Assembly: GCA_002839355.1 (NCBI GenBank)
Contig: PGXW01000019.1
Span: 1 to 64,000, forward strand
DNA: 64,000 bases
Reading direction: 5' to 3'
From: Spirochaetae bacterium HGW-Spirochaetae-2
GTDB taxonomy: Bacteria; Spirochaetota; Spirochaetia; Sphaerochaetales; Sphaerochaetaceae
Position numbers and translations under genes: made by a program. The notes under the pieces were generated by a model that did no database searches, was not told where the DNA came from, and was given only the letters and a program-made list of their open reading frames with translations. Positions 1 through 7,912 of this stretch are shown in pieces; positions within the stretch are counted from its first letter, which is position 1, and every line of letters begins with the position of its first letter.

Positions 1-30
1 CTCGATTCCGAACCGTGTTGTCTTTTCCAT
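1..30 (-). CDS. Start of a phage gene running off the window (partial)
   Basis: An ATG on the minus strand at 30 opens a frame beginning MEKTTRFGIE that continues beyond base 1. An AGAGAGG ribosome site lies about 8 bases upstream. In this phage module the gene after DUF4314 is often the large terminase or portal protein, but ten residues are too few to identify it. Confidence 0.4.
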   Translation of the reverse strand, partial: MEKTTRFGIE

Positions 31-123
31 GCCGTCTACCTCTCTTTGGTGTGTTTTTCTTCGTACTGTAGTAATCACTCAAAGAGGGATATATAGCAAG
101 TGTATATATGCAAATAAGATACA

Positions 124-363
124 CTATTTTGCAGGTATTTCTTCGTCCAGGCGTCTCACCATATCGACCCCCGGTACCACTCCCAAAGTCGAGCCGGTTT
201 CCCATGCAATGTGGATGGTTCCAATGTCGTCCACATGGGCCACTGTCCCCTTGGTGCCCGCCGGCGGTGCGTACTCATCATCCATGCTCACCAGCTCGAC
301 GGTACACCCGCTTGGGTATTGCTTTTTGAGGACCTCGACTCTCTTACGGTTCATCTCATCCAT
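124..363 (-). CDS. DUF4314 family phage protein
   Basis: A 79-residue protein with the DUF4314 pattern: a basic N-terminal helix (NRKRVEVLKKQYPSG), then a small beta-rich domain containing MDDEYAPPAGTKGTV, HVDDIGTIHIAWETGS and PGVD. Function is unknown. The family is common in prophages beside DNA methylase, SAM synthetase and terminase genes, which is its setting here. The start at 363 has a GGGAGG site 7 bases upstream; a second possible start (MNRKR) lies three codons later. It is last but one in a minus-strand late operon. Confidence 0.75.
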   Translation of the reverse strand: MDEMNRKRVEVLKKQYPSGCTVELVSMDDEYAPPAGTKGTVAHVDDIGTIHIAWETGSTLGVVPGVDMVRRLDEEIPAK

Positions 364-426
364 ATGTATCCTCCCTGTCAGTGTGCATTGATCGCTCAGC
401 TTTGCATGAATAGCAAGTACAATGAT

Positions 427-789
427 TCAGGGTTTCGCCAACGCATCCAAAATGAGGCGCATCTGGCGCACGTACTGACCATAGCGGTGGGCAAACAGCG
501 GAAGTTCGTTCTCCCCGTAGTCCAGAAGCGCATCCGCATCCGCCTCTTCTATGCAGTACAAACTGTTCTCGTATGACCAACTCAGGGTAGGAAAAACCGG
601 GATCGGTGGAGCTTCGGGAGCCATCGAGACCAAGATCTGGCGATACGGGTCATTCTCCTCCACCGTTGGCACGCTTGTGCAGCCGATTAAGACGATCAAG
701 ACGACCAGCAGTATCACCGCTTGCAGGAGGTTCGATCGTTTCAGGAGGTTTTTCTTGGGCGATGGTGGTGATCTTCTGCTGTACTTCAT
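427..789 (-). CDS. Rz1-like outer-membrane spanin lipoprotein
   Basis: A 120-residue lipoprotein. A basic N-terminus is followed by a hydrophobic stretch ending in the lipobox LIGC (Cys near residue 37), then a proline-rich segment (APEAPPIPVFPTL). A short, proline-rich lipoprotein whose start lies inside the upstream Rz-like gene in another frame is the hallmark of Rz1 o-spanins. The overlap with the i-spanin gene is 650-789. GGAG lies 8 bases before the ATG. Expected role: joining the inner-membrane spanin across the periplasm to fuse the two membranes in the last step of lysis. The call rests on architecture, not sequence similarity. Confidence 0.65.
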   Translation of the reverse strand: MKYSRRSPPSPKKNLLKRSNLLQAVILLVVLIVLIGCTSVPTVEENDPYRQILVSMAPEAPPIPVFPTLSWSYENSLYCIEEADADALLDYGENELPLFAHRYGQYVRQMRLILDALAKP

Positions 790-940
790 CGATCTTCTCC
801 AATTGCTGTTCTCGTTTCTTTACCGTTTCCCGCTCTTGTTGGATATCCTTTTTCAGGTCCTTGGTCTTGTGTGCTTGATAGCGGGTGATCCCCAACAACC
901 CCAGGATGATGAGGATGAGCATCTGCATGATTTCATTCAT
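650..940 (-). CDS. Rz-like inner-membrane spanin
   Basis: A 96-residue protein with one N-terminal membrane segment (MLILIILGLLGI) followed by a highly charged coiled coil (KDLKKDIQQERETVKKREQQ and onwards) and a proline-rich tail. This is the layout of Rz i-spanins: a membrane anchor plus a periplasmic coiled coil. It begins inside the end of the holin-like gene (933-940) and its 3' part encodes the lipobox protein in another frame. GGAGAG lies about 9 bases before the ATG. No endolysin is visible here; it may lie beyond the left edge. Confidence 0.65.
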   Translation of the reverse strand: MNEIMQMLILIILGLLGITRYQAHKTKDLKKDIQQERETVKKREQQLEKIDEVQQKITTIAQEKPPETIEPPASGDTAGRLDRLNRLHKRANGGGE

Positions 941-1244
941 CGACTTTACTCTCCATGAATTTTTTGACCAGTGGTTTCCAGAACGCCATGCACGTAGGAA
1001 GCTGCAGCAGGTAGATCGCTATCGTGTACAGGACCACCAGATAGGGTGTACTGTTCAGCTCCCCAGTCGGTGTAGCTGCCGGTACTACTTGGTAGGTCAC
1101 GTACGCGAGAGCTGCCGAGCAGGCGAGGGCGACCAGCTTGATCTCGTTCTCGCTTGCCCTGTCACGACGAACGCTCTTCTTGTACAGTTCCATCACCAGC
1201 CCTAGGAACGCGGCGAAGGTAAGTAATATGGCACCGAGGGTCAT
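933..1244 (-). CDS. Putative phage holin (multi-pass membrane protein)
   Basis: A 103-residue protein with about three hydrophobic segments: the N-terminus (GAILLTFAAFLGLVMEL), residues around 38-55 (LVALACSAALAYVTYQVV) and residues around 68-85 (YLVVLYTIAIYLLQL), with a basic C-terminal tail (KKFMESKVDE). Size, topology and position directly before an Rz/Rz1-like pair suggest a holin that perforates the inner membrane. I do not recognise a specific holin family. It overlaps the upstream gene by 4 bases and Rz by 8, so translation is probably coupled. Confidence 0.5.
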   Translation of the reverse strand: MTLGAILLTFAAFLGLVMELYKKSVRRDRASENEIKLVALACSAALAYVTYQVVPAATPTGELNSTPYLVVLYTIAIYLLQLPTCMAFWKPLVKKFMESKVDE

Positions 1245-1546
1245 GGGTGCTCCCCCTTGCTGCCAAGCAGTGACAGAAAGTAATCGTCCATCTTCTTCTC
1301 CTGCTCCTCGCTCTCCCCGTTGATCTCGTGGGTCCTCAGCGACTTGAAGATGACCTTGTCGTTCTCCAGTGCCATGACTAAGCCCATCTGGATCCTGGTG
1401 ATGGTGGTCTTGATCTCCTTGAGGTCCTTCGCATAGAGGTGGCGATCATCACTTCGCTTTGCCAGTCGGTTCAGCAGCCACAATACGATACCTCCCGAAC
1501 CGAACAGGCATACCGCGAGCGTAGTGATCAGGGTCAGCTCATCCAT
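1241..1546 (-). CDS. Small membrane protein of the lysis cassette (XhlA-like layout)
   Basis: A 101-residue protein with one N-terminal membrane segment (LITTLAVCLFGSGGIVLWLL) followed by a charged helical region (KDLKEIKTTITRIQMGLVMA, then an acidic tail). The start at 1546 is chosen because GGAGG lies 7 bases upstream; the longer open frame overlaps the methylase gene. It overlaps the methylase stop by 8 bases and the holin-like start by 4. It could be a holin partner or an accessory like XhlA/hemolysin proteins. No family is recognised with confidence. Confidence 0.55.
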   Translation of the reverse strand: MDELTLITTLAVCLFGSGGIVLWLLNRLAKRSDDRHLYAKDLKEIKTTITRIQMGLVMALENDKVIFKSLRTHEINGESEEQEKKMDDYFLSLLGSKGEHP

Positions 1547-2786
1547 CAGTTGCCTCCAGGGAGGAGACTTCCTCGTAGGAGTAATCCAATCCGTCGCGCT
1601 GCACGGTGACATCAGCTGAGGAACCGGTGAGTTCGATATAGCGTTTGACGATGACGTCGCAATACTTCTCATCCAGCTCGATGGTGGCACAGCTCCGTTC
1701 GGTCTGCTCGCAGGCGACTAGCGTACTGCCGCTGCCACCGAACGGATCGAGCACCAGCGTGTTGCTCATCGAGGAGTTCATGATCGGGTAGGCAAGGAGG
1801 GCCACCGGTTTCATCGTAGGATGCTCGCCATTTTTCTTTGGCTTGTCGAACTCCCAGATGGTCGATTCCTTGCGTCCGGTGTACCACAAGTGCTTGCCTT
1901 TCTTCTTCCATCCGAAGAGCACCGGCTCATGCTGCCACTGATACGGTGAGCGTCCAAGCACCAGCGACTGTTTCTTCCAGATGCAGGTGCCCGACAGGTA
2001 GAAGCCTGCCTCGCTGAAAGCCTTACGGAAGTTCAGCCCCTCGGTATCAGCATGGAAGACGTAGATGGAGGCATCGTCGGCCATGTGGGAGGCAGTGTTG
2101 GTGAAGGCATCGAGCAGGAACTGGGCGAAGGCATCGTTACCCATGTTATCGTTCTTGATCTTGCCCGCTGTGCCCTCGTAGTTGACGTTGTAGGGGGGAT
2201 CGGTGACCACCAGGTTCGCTTTGGATCCTGCCATGAGCAGCTCAAATGTCTCGGCTTTGGTGCTATCTCCGCATACCAAGCGGTGTCTTCCCAGTTTCCA
2301 CAGGTCCCCAGTTTTGGTGATCGCAGGCTTCTCGAGCTCGGCGGCCACATCAAAATCATCGTCATGCACCCCGTCGGCAAGAGCATCCTTGAACAGGTCG
2401 TCAATCTCAGCCGGATCGAAACCGGTGAGCGAGATGTCGAAATCCTCGCCCTGCAACTCAGTGATGAGCAAGGCCAGTTTGTCCTTGTCCCACTCGCCGC
2501 TGATCTTGTTCATGGCGATGTTGAGGGCTTTCTCTTTGTCGGTATCTAGTTCGACTAAAATGCAGTCCTCTTCGGCTACTCCCATGTCCTTGAGGACATT
2601 TAGCCGCTGGTGGCCGGATATGACGGTATTGTCGTTGGCGATGTTGACTACGATGAGTTCGACGTAGCCGAACTGCTCGAGCGATCGTTTGAGCTTCTCA
2701 TACTCGGGATCCCCACTCTTGAGCGCTTTGCGTGGGTTATATGTTGCCGGATTCAGATCCGACAGGTTCATTTTCTGGATTCTCAT
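1539..2786 (-). CDS. ParB-like domain / DNA methyltransferase fusion
   Basis: A 415-residue protein. Residues 1-90 are ParB/Srx-like (TYNPRK, then SGHQR at 57-61). Residues from about 165 form a beta-class amino-methyltransferase with the catalytic DPPYN at 196-200 and the SAM-binding DPFGGSGST near residue 345. DPPY-type enzymes methylate adenine N6 or cytosine N4; the target base cannot be read from this. Such ParB-methylases are common in phages, probably to protect the genome from restriction or mark it for packaging. It lies directly downstream of a phage SAM synthetase gene, which supplies its cofactor. Confidence 0.88.
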   Translation of the reverse strand: MRIQKMNLSDLNPATYNPRKALKSGDPEYEKLKRSLEQFGYVELIVVNIANDNTVISGHQRLNVLKDMGVAEEDCILVELDTDKEKALNIAMNKISGEWDKDKLALLITELQGEDFDISLTGFDPAEIDDLFKDALADGVHDDDFDVAAELEKPAITKTGDLWKLGRHRLVCGDSTKAETFELLMAGSKANLVVTDPPYNVNYEGTAGKIKNDNMGNDAFAQFLLDAFTNTASHMADDASIYVFHADTEGLNFRKAFSEAGFYLSGTCIWKKQSLVLGRSPYQWQHEPVLFGWKKKGKHLWYTGRKESTIWEFDKPKKNGEHPTMKPVALLAYPIMNSSMSNTLVLDPFGGSGSTLVACEQTERSCATIELDEKYCDVIVKRYIELTGSSADVTVQRDGLDYSYEEVSSLEATDG

Positions 2787-2799
2787 GGTGTGTTTCCTT

Positions 2800-3963
2800 T
2801 CAGTTGTGGATTTTCAGTTCGTTCCTGAGCGCCTCTCTATACCGCTCGCTCACCTGCTCCCATGCGAACAGCGCATTACCGAAATGGCCATAGCAGGAGG
2901 TGAGGTTGTATACAGGACTACGTAGTCCCAGCTGATCGATGATGTCTCGTGGCTTGAGGCTGAACACCCGGCGAACAGCCTCGGTGAGCTGCTCATCACC
3001 CACCTTGCCGGTAGCGAAGGTGTGTACATTTAGTGCAACCGGTTCGGCCTTACCGATGGCATAGGAGATGGCGACTTCACATCTACTGGCCAACTCTGCT
3101 GCCACGATGTTCTTGGCAATCATGCGTGCCATGTAGGCTCCGCTGCGATCCACTTTCGTCGCATCCTTGCCGCTAAAAGCGCCTCCGCCATGCAGGGCAA
3201 GACCTCCGTAAGTGTCGACCATGATCTTGCGGCCTGTCAGGCCGGTATCGGCAGCAGGTCCACCCTCGACGAAACGACCCGAAGGGTTGATGAGGATGCG
3301 TGTATGGGAATCGAATGGGAATCCGCCGAAGGCAGGGTAGATCACCTTTCTGAGGATCTCGCCTTTGAGCCATTCCACATTCTTGTCACGATCATGCTGG
3401 ACCGAGACAATGATTGCAGCCACGCGTGTAGGCTTACCATCCTCGTACTCGACCGATACCTGTGCTTTGCCATCGCTATGGATGCCCAGTATGGTTCCGT
3501 CCTTGCGACAGCTGTCCAGACCGATGCAGATGCGATGCGCTAATTCGAGTGGCAGCGGGAGGAATGTGGGTGTCTCGTCAGTTGCATACCCATACACCGT
3601 GCCCTGATCTCCAGCTCCCAATTCATCCCGGTCTCCCTCGGCATCCCTGATCTCAAGGGCGGTATCAACACCACCGGCGATATCGCCACTCTGGTTGTGC
3701 AAGAATACGCTGATGGTGAAATCCTTGGGATTGTAGCCACGCTCGGCAAGGGCGGTCCGTACGGTTTGGCGTATGTTGACCTTGGTGCGGCTGGTGATCT
3801 CACCAGCGACAATGATCCTGCCCTTGGTAGCCATGACCTCGCAGGCAACGCGCGAGTACTCGTCGATGGAAAGGCAGGCATCAAGAATCGAGTCGGCGAT
3901 GTAGTCGCATAGCTTATCTGGATGTCCGCAGCAGACACTCTCGGATGTGAGGTAGTTCTTCAT
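2800..3963 (-). CDS. metK: S-adenosylmethionine synthetase (phage-borne)
   Basis: A 387-residue MetK, full length for the family. It starts with the expected TSESVCCGHPDKLCD. GAGDQGTVYGYATDE and GRFVEGGPAADTGLTGRK are diagnostic of the ATP/methionine site, and GGGAFSGKDATKVDRSGAYM is the phosphate-binding loop. It makes SAM from ATP and methionine. AAAGGA precedes the ATG. It sits between small terminase and DNA methylase genes, so it is a phage copy likely feeding the neighbouring methyltransferase; a chromosomal metK probably exists elsewhere. Confidence 0.93.
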   Translation of the reverse strand: MKNYLTSESVCCGHPDKLCDYIADSILDACLSIDEYSRVACEVMATKGRIIVAGEITSRTKVNIRQTVRTALAERGYNPKDFTISVFLHNQSGDIAGGVDTALEIRDAEGDRDELGAGDQGTVYGYATDETPTFLPLPLELAHRICIGLDSCRKDGTILGIHSDGKAQVSVEYEDGKPTRVAAIIVSVQHDRDKNVEWLKGEILRKVIYPAFGGFPFDSHTRILINPSGRFVEGGPAADTGLTGRKIMVDTYGGLALHGGGAFSGKDATKVDRSGAYMARMIAKNIVAAELASRCEVAISYAIGKAEPVALNVHTFATGKVGDEQLTEAVRRVFSLKPRDIIDQLGLRSPVYNLTSCYGHFGNALFAWEQVSERYREALRNELKIHN

Positions 3964-3991
3964 GTTTGAATTCCTTTGATTGTTTGATTTC

Positions 3992-4531
3992 CTAGCGGCT
4001 ACGCCTGGAAGTGAGCAGCCGTTCCATCAGGTCATCCTGAGGGTTCGCTCCTTGGTATGAAGTGGCATTGTTCTCCTTCACGATCTGGAAGATCTGATAC
4101 CAGATCTGGTTGGTTTGCTTCATGTATTCACGGCTCATCGCCACATACGGAGAAGCGATTGCAGCACCGGTGGTTGGGTGCTTTGCAAGAAAGCCATACT
4201 CGCTGACGGCCATCTCGCACTGGATCCAGCGCGCCACTGCCATCGCATATTGGTGGATGATCTGGCTGCTGACTAATTTTTCACAGCGCATGGTCTTGAG
4301 CCAATCCCATGTCTCCTGGAAGACCTCTTCAGCATCGAGTTCAATGCCACTCTTCTGAGTGACTGTCATGTAATACTTTACCGGTGGCATATCAGCGCCT
4401 TCGAGCTCGGCAGCCTCAGGCTGTTGCACCACGCTGGCAGCTCTGCCTTCGTGGATTTTCTCTGAGAGAGCCTTGGGTTTGCGCCCTGCACCGACGCGGG
4501 CACCACCACGGTTGGTACCGTCTTTTGCCAT
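3992..4531 (-). CDS. Phage terminase small subunit (P27 family-like)
   Basis: A 179-residue protein. The basic, glycine-rich N-terminus (RGGARVGAGRKPKAL) and the helical body (FQETWDWLKTMRCEKLVSSQ, AMAVARWIQCE, YMKQTNQIWYQIFQIVKEN) are typical of P27-like small terminases, which recognise phage DNA for packaging. The start at 4531 is preceded by AAGGCGG. The open frame extends far upstream, but that extension overlaps the HNH gene and lacks the family pattern. Its neighbours (HNH nuclease upstream, SAM synthetase downstream) match the usual cos-phage packaging block. Confidence 0.8.
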   Translation of the reverse strand: MAKDGTNRGGARVGAGRKPKALSEKIHEGRAASVVQQPEAAELEGADMPPVKYYMTVTQKSGIELDAEEVFQETWDWLKTMRCEKLVSSQIIHQYAMAVARWIQCEMAVSEYGFLAKHPTTGAAIASPYVAMSREYMKQTNQIWYQIFQIVKENNATSYQGANPQDDLMERLLTSRRSR

Positions 4532-4673
4532 GTTGCACCGCCTTCGTATGATGAGGGGGTCAATCCCCCGTTTGAATTCCAATTTTTCCGCGTGATTGCC
4601 CCTGCCCGTTGTACACCACATATGGTGTAGAGATTGATAATCCCCTAGGGGGTACACCACCAGTAGTAACCTT

Positions 4674-5030
4674 TTAACCTTTCCATCGGTCCTTTTGACG
4701 CCCGTGGAGGGCCGAGTGGCACTTGTTGCATAGTGCCATGAGGTTCTCATCGTCATCAGTACCACCATATCTAGTGGCAGTGATGTGGTGGGCAACCGTC
4801 GCTCGTGTAAGTCTTCCCTGCCTGCGACACAGCTCGCAGAATGGATGCTCGGCGAGGAACTTACTGCGAGCCTTCCTCCAAGCCGATCCATATCGCCTGC
4901 CGGTCCCCGGGTTACGTTGATACCGCTCATAGGTTCTCGCAGCCTCTTTCGCATGCTCCTCACAATACCGTCCATCGGTGAGATTAGGACAACCCGGATG
5001 GCTGCACGGTCGCTTGGGCTTGTAGGGCAT
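4674..5030 (-). CDS. HNH endonuclease next to terminase
   Basis: A 118-residue HNH nuclease. Zinc-binding cysteine pairs are visible (CSHPGC, CELC, CNKC) together with the catalytic AHHI and the closing CNKCHSALHGRQ. HNH proteins encoded beside small terminase genes are required for genome cleavage and packaging in several cos-type siphophages, so this is probably a packaging nuclease rather than a homing enzyme. The start at 5030 is chosen because AAGGAG lies 7 bases upstream; the open frame extends 29 codons further without a ribosome site. Confidence 0.85.
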   Translation of the reverse strand: MPYKPKRPCSHPGCPNLTDGRYCEEHAKEAARTYERYQRNPGTGRRYGSAWRKARSKFLAEHPFCELCRRQGRLTRATVAHHITATRYGGTDDDENLMALCNKCHSALHGRQKDRWKG

Positions 5031-5240
5031 GAGTGGTACTCCTTCGGGCAAAAAGAAAGCCCGGGAGGATTTCCCGAGCTCTCGATTGGACTTGTCTGAG
5101 TGTACAGTAGCGTACAAGGCGAACTGAGCACAACTGTTATTTTCTGATAATTTAACGATTGGGTTTCAGGTGTGCACCCTTTAATTCTTCATTTGGTTGA
5201 TAACGAAAAGTTTCTTTTTAATAACTTTGACCTGACTTCG

Positions 5241-5270
5241 TTGACAATGCAAGATTGGTACGCATAGGCT
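5241..5270 (+). promoter_or_regulatory. Weak candidate promoter for the two surface-protein genes
   Basis: A perfect TTGACA (5241-5246) is followed after 18 bases by TAGGCT, a poor -10 box. The 292-base gap 5031-5322 holds no other recognisable feature. It separates a minus-strand operon from the plus-strand gene at 5323. Confidence 0.3.
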
Positions 5271-5322
5271 TATCGTAATTGATTGGGATTTTGTTGCCAC
5301 ACTCTCTTGGAGAAACTAACAC

Positions 5323-5928
5323 ATGAGAAAGTATTTGTTGTTTTGCTTCCTACTATTGAGCGGTGCGTTATTATTCGCAGCTTCCTCGCAGGATAACGAT
5401 CAAACTGAAATCAAGCTCAGTGTTACGGAGTTTGGCTATCCCTTCATACCGAGTACCTCCCAAGTGGTTATCGAAGTTCCGATACAGATGCATCGCGAGG
5501 TTGGAAAAATAACCGAGATCAAAATCGATGCGTGGTACCGTGCTTTATCTCCCTATTTCCTTCCGACTACTTTTTTTGAAGTAGGGGTTGTCCCTTCAAT
5601 TAATTTGTTGAGAGAGGGAAAGTTCAAACTCTACTTGGGTCTTGGAACTGCCTACTCACAAACAAGCGAAGCTGTCTCGATTCCTCTGATTGTTCCCTTG
5701 GTGTTTCGCTATGCTCCGCTTGATGTACTGGAGTTGAAAGTATCAATACAGAATATGATCTATGGAGAGGGAGTGATTTCAGAGTTGATCCTTTCATCTA
5801 TTATTGGTCCCTTATTTGAGAATTTCTTCATTGAGTTGGGCGGTTCTGCGAATATAGCCTATAGCTGGGAAGAACAATATTTCCAGTACTCGTACGGATT
5901 GTTATTTGGATTGGGGTGCCGATTCTGA
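5323..5928 (+). CDS. Secreted, outer-membrane-barrel-like protein
   Basis: A 201-residue protein with a clear signal peptide (MRKYLLFCFLLLSGALLFAA, cleavage near residue 20). The rest has alternating hydrophobic and aromatic stretches (YLGLGTAYSQ, FFIELGGSANIAYSW) and ends in GLLFGLGCRF; a C-terminal Phe is typical of outer-membrane beta-barrels. No family is recognised. It lies on the strand opposite to the surrounding phage operon and its base composition is more A/T-rich. It overlaps the longest frame of the following lipoprotein gene, suggesting one transcript of two envelope proteins carried as phage cargo. Confidence 0.65.
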   Translation: MRKYLLFCFLLLSGALLFAASSQDNDQTEIKLSVTEFGYPFIPSTSQVVIEVPIQMHREVGKITEIKIDAWYRALSPYFLPTTFFEVGVVPSINLLREGKFKLYLGLGTAYSQTSEAVSIPLIVPLVFRYAPLDVLELKVSIQNMIYGEGVISELILSSIIGPLFENFFIELGGSANIAYSWEEQYFQYSYGLLFGLGCRF

Positions 5929-5941
5929 TAGGAAACTTATT

Positions 5942-7207
5942 ATGGTAAAGGTTTTAACATATCTGAATCTGATAATTCTCTTACTCATGCTCGTTTCGTG
6001 TGGGCCGGTACCCATGGAGCGATTAGGTATGGCCAACCTCTCGGTTTCCGCTGAACAAAGAAGTGCCAGATCATCCTCATTCTATGAACGCTCTATTCGG
6101 GCTACCGAGATAACTGATGATCAATTTTATAAGAATGATCGAAAACAAGCGAGTCGTGGAACTCTTCTTCATCAGTTGACTCCCCAATCTTTCATCCTGG
6201 ATATCGATGATGTTGTCGTATATAACAGATTGGGGCCAGATGCGTATTTAAGTCATACTGTCCTTCAGCGCGTCAACGGACCTGCTGGGATTGTTCCGAA
6301 ACATTACGATCTGGTTCACGCCAATGGTATCATTCGGGATGCGTGGGTTCAGAATGCAGAATATGATGGGATATCCATGCAATTTTTACCAGGTGAAATA
6401 TTTGTTTCGTCTAGAAATTCCACCACGAATGATGGGTTTTACGTCCTATCGATCACAGGAGTAGAGCTGCCGGAAGAGTATGATGGTATTCAATTAGCTG
6501 GAGAAATTATTGATGATGAAAAATTTACATCTGGATTGCGATATTTCAGCTTCAATCATTTACAACCCATTGAAGTGAATGAGGGGTTTTTCAGCTATCT
6601 AACTATTGGTTCTGATGTTGGAGGCAATTGGGTTCAAAATCCTCAGGGAGAAATAGGTACTTGGGTCAACCCTGTGACAATAACAAATGGGAATGCCATC
6701 GCTCTCTATCTTGCATCTGATACGAAAATTGATATTAGTTCGTTTGAGGATCCAGAACTGTTGCTCCAATGGGACATGCAAGATCTTGTTGAGATATGGG
6801 ATAACGGAACCTCTGATAACCTGAGTGATGATATCGTGACCTATAATCTGAGCAATCCATTCCCTGTCAGTCTGGCTATTCAAGAAAATTATTCAAGAAC
6901 GGGGTCTTCGTCGGATACCACGGCCTCTTCGGATGTTACTATCGCTGCAATTTCTGGACAGAATTCGGTAAATACCCTGCAGTGGCTCAATCCACAGGAT
7001 GAGGACTTCAATGAAGTGAGCATCATCAGGAAAGCCGACTCCGCTCCATCCGATCGATCTGACGGTGAGGAAGTCTACCGCAGTCACATTCCCAATTTTA
7101 TCGATACGACCGGTACCTCAGGAGTTCACTATTATTATCTGATTCAAACAGTCGATTACAGCGGAAACTATTCAACCGGTATCGTGCTCGACCAGGTACA
7201 GCCATAA
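5942..7207 (+). CDS. Lipoprotein with C-terminal fibronectin III-like domain
   Basis: A 421-residue protein. The start at 5942 is preferred because AGGAA lies upstream and it yields a lipoprotein signal (LILLLMLVSC, Cys near residue 20). The central region has beta-rich repeats without a recognised family. The last 85 residues (NTLQWLNPQDEDFNEVSII through YYYLIQTVDYSGNYS) look like a fibronectin type III-like domain. It starts 13 bases after the barrel-like gene and is A/T-richer than the phage genes on either side. It is probably anchored in the outer membrane. The two genes look like a lysogenic-conversion pair altering the host surface; that is an inference. Confidence 0.6.
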   Translation: MVKVLTYLNLIILLLMLVSCGPVPMERLGMANLSVSAEQRSARSSSFYERSIRATEITDDQFYKNDRKQASRGTLLHQLTPQSFILDIDDVVVYNRLGPDAYLSHTVLQRVNGPAGIVPKHYDLVHANGIIRDAWVQNAEYDGISMQFLPGEIFVSSRNSTTNDGFYVLSITGVELPEEYDGIQLAGEIIDDEKFTSGLRYFSFNHLQPIEVNEGFFSYLTIGSDVGGNWVQNPQGEIGTWVNPVTITNGNAIALYLASDTKIDISSFEDPELLLQWDMQDLVEIWDNGTSDNLSDDIVTYNLSNPFPVSLAIQENYSRTGSSSDTTASSDVTIAAISGQNSVNTLQWLNPQDEDFNEVSIIRKADSAPSDRSDGEEVYRSHIPNFIDTTGTSGVHYYYLIQTVDYSGNYSTGIVLDQVQP

Positions 7208-7283
7208 CATGTGAAGGGATGTTGGGATAATCGTCCATGATAGTAACCATATAGGAGATTGTTGAAACTCGTGGGAAAATCCA

Positions 7284-7694
7284 TCAGGACTCAGGAACAC
7301 TCACCAACCCCAATGCTTTTCGGTGCAGATGGTAGATATAGTCCTGGCTGTAGTTCAACTGGGCTGCCACCTGGTCCCAACTTAGAAAGGTAAGGTAGCG
7401 CATCTCCAGCAGCGTCTCGCACTCCATGCTGTTCACACTCCGGATCGCTCCGGCAATCTCAGTCTTGAGCAGCATCAACTGGGCGATGCTGTCATTGATC
7501 TCCCTCTCCAACTCGGTGATTCGTATCACTGCCTCCTCCACAGGGGAACGTCGGATCGACGGAGCCTTGGGGACCTCGGTTAGTTTGGGGGAGACGTAGA
7601 CGGCATGGCTTCTGAGCCAATCGAGCTGGCGTTCCTTGGTCTTGATGCGTTTGTCCAGATACCACGCCTGCGACAGATATTCTTTTGCTTTCAT
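7284..7694 (-). CDS. DUF1492/ArpU-like phage transcription regulator
   Basis: A 136-residue protein: an N-terminal helical region (KEYLSQAWYLDKRIKTKERQ), a central coiled coil and a C-terminal sigma-70 region 4-like helix-turn-helix (SWDQVAAQLNYSQDYIYHLH). DUF1492 proteins sit at this place in Firmicutes-type prophages, upstream of terminase genes, and are thought to switch on late genes. The start at 7694 follows AGGAGG and overlaps the preceding gene by ATGA. It may drive the packaging and lysis genes to its left. Confidence 0.75.
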   Translation of the reverse strand: MKAKEYLSQAWYLDKRIKTKERQLDWLRSHAVYVSPKLTEVPKAPSIRRSPVEEAVIRITELEREINDSIAQLMLLKTEIAGAIRSVNSMECETLLEMRYLTFLSWDQVAAQLNYSQDYIYHLHRKALGLVSVPES

Positions 7695-7912
7695 GCTCTT
7701 GCCTCCTGTAGGTGAATCTTGGTGAAGTCGGGGCTGATCTCGCACAGGAGCTCGAACCACTCGCTTTCGAAGAACCGCTCGATCTCGTCCTTGTCTGCCC
7801 ATGCGTACTCGTAATCGGGGTTGTCCTCCAACTGCGATACCGCCTTGTTCCAATCACTGACAGCTCGATCCACGATCGCAGCCGCCAGATGTTTCATGCT
7901 TGTCTCGGTCAT
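7691..7912 (-). CDS. Small phage protein of unknown function
   Basis: A 73-residue acidic, helical protein (EDNPDYEYAWADKDEIERFF, WFELLCEISPDFTKIHLQEA). It overlaps the helicase gene upstream and the DUF1492 gene downstream by four bases each, so it is almost certainly translated as part of this operon. Similar small proteins occur at this position in related prophages, with no known role. Confidence 0.65.
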   Translation of the reverse strand: MTETSMKHLAAAIVDRAVSDWNKAVSQLEDNPDYEYAWADKDEIERFFESEWFELLCEISPDFTKIHLQEARA

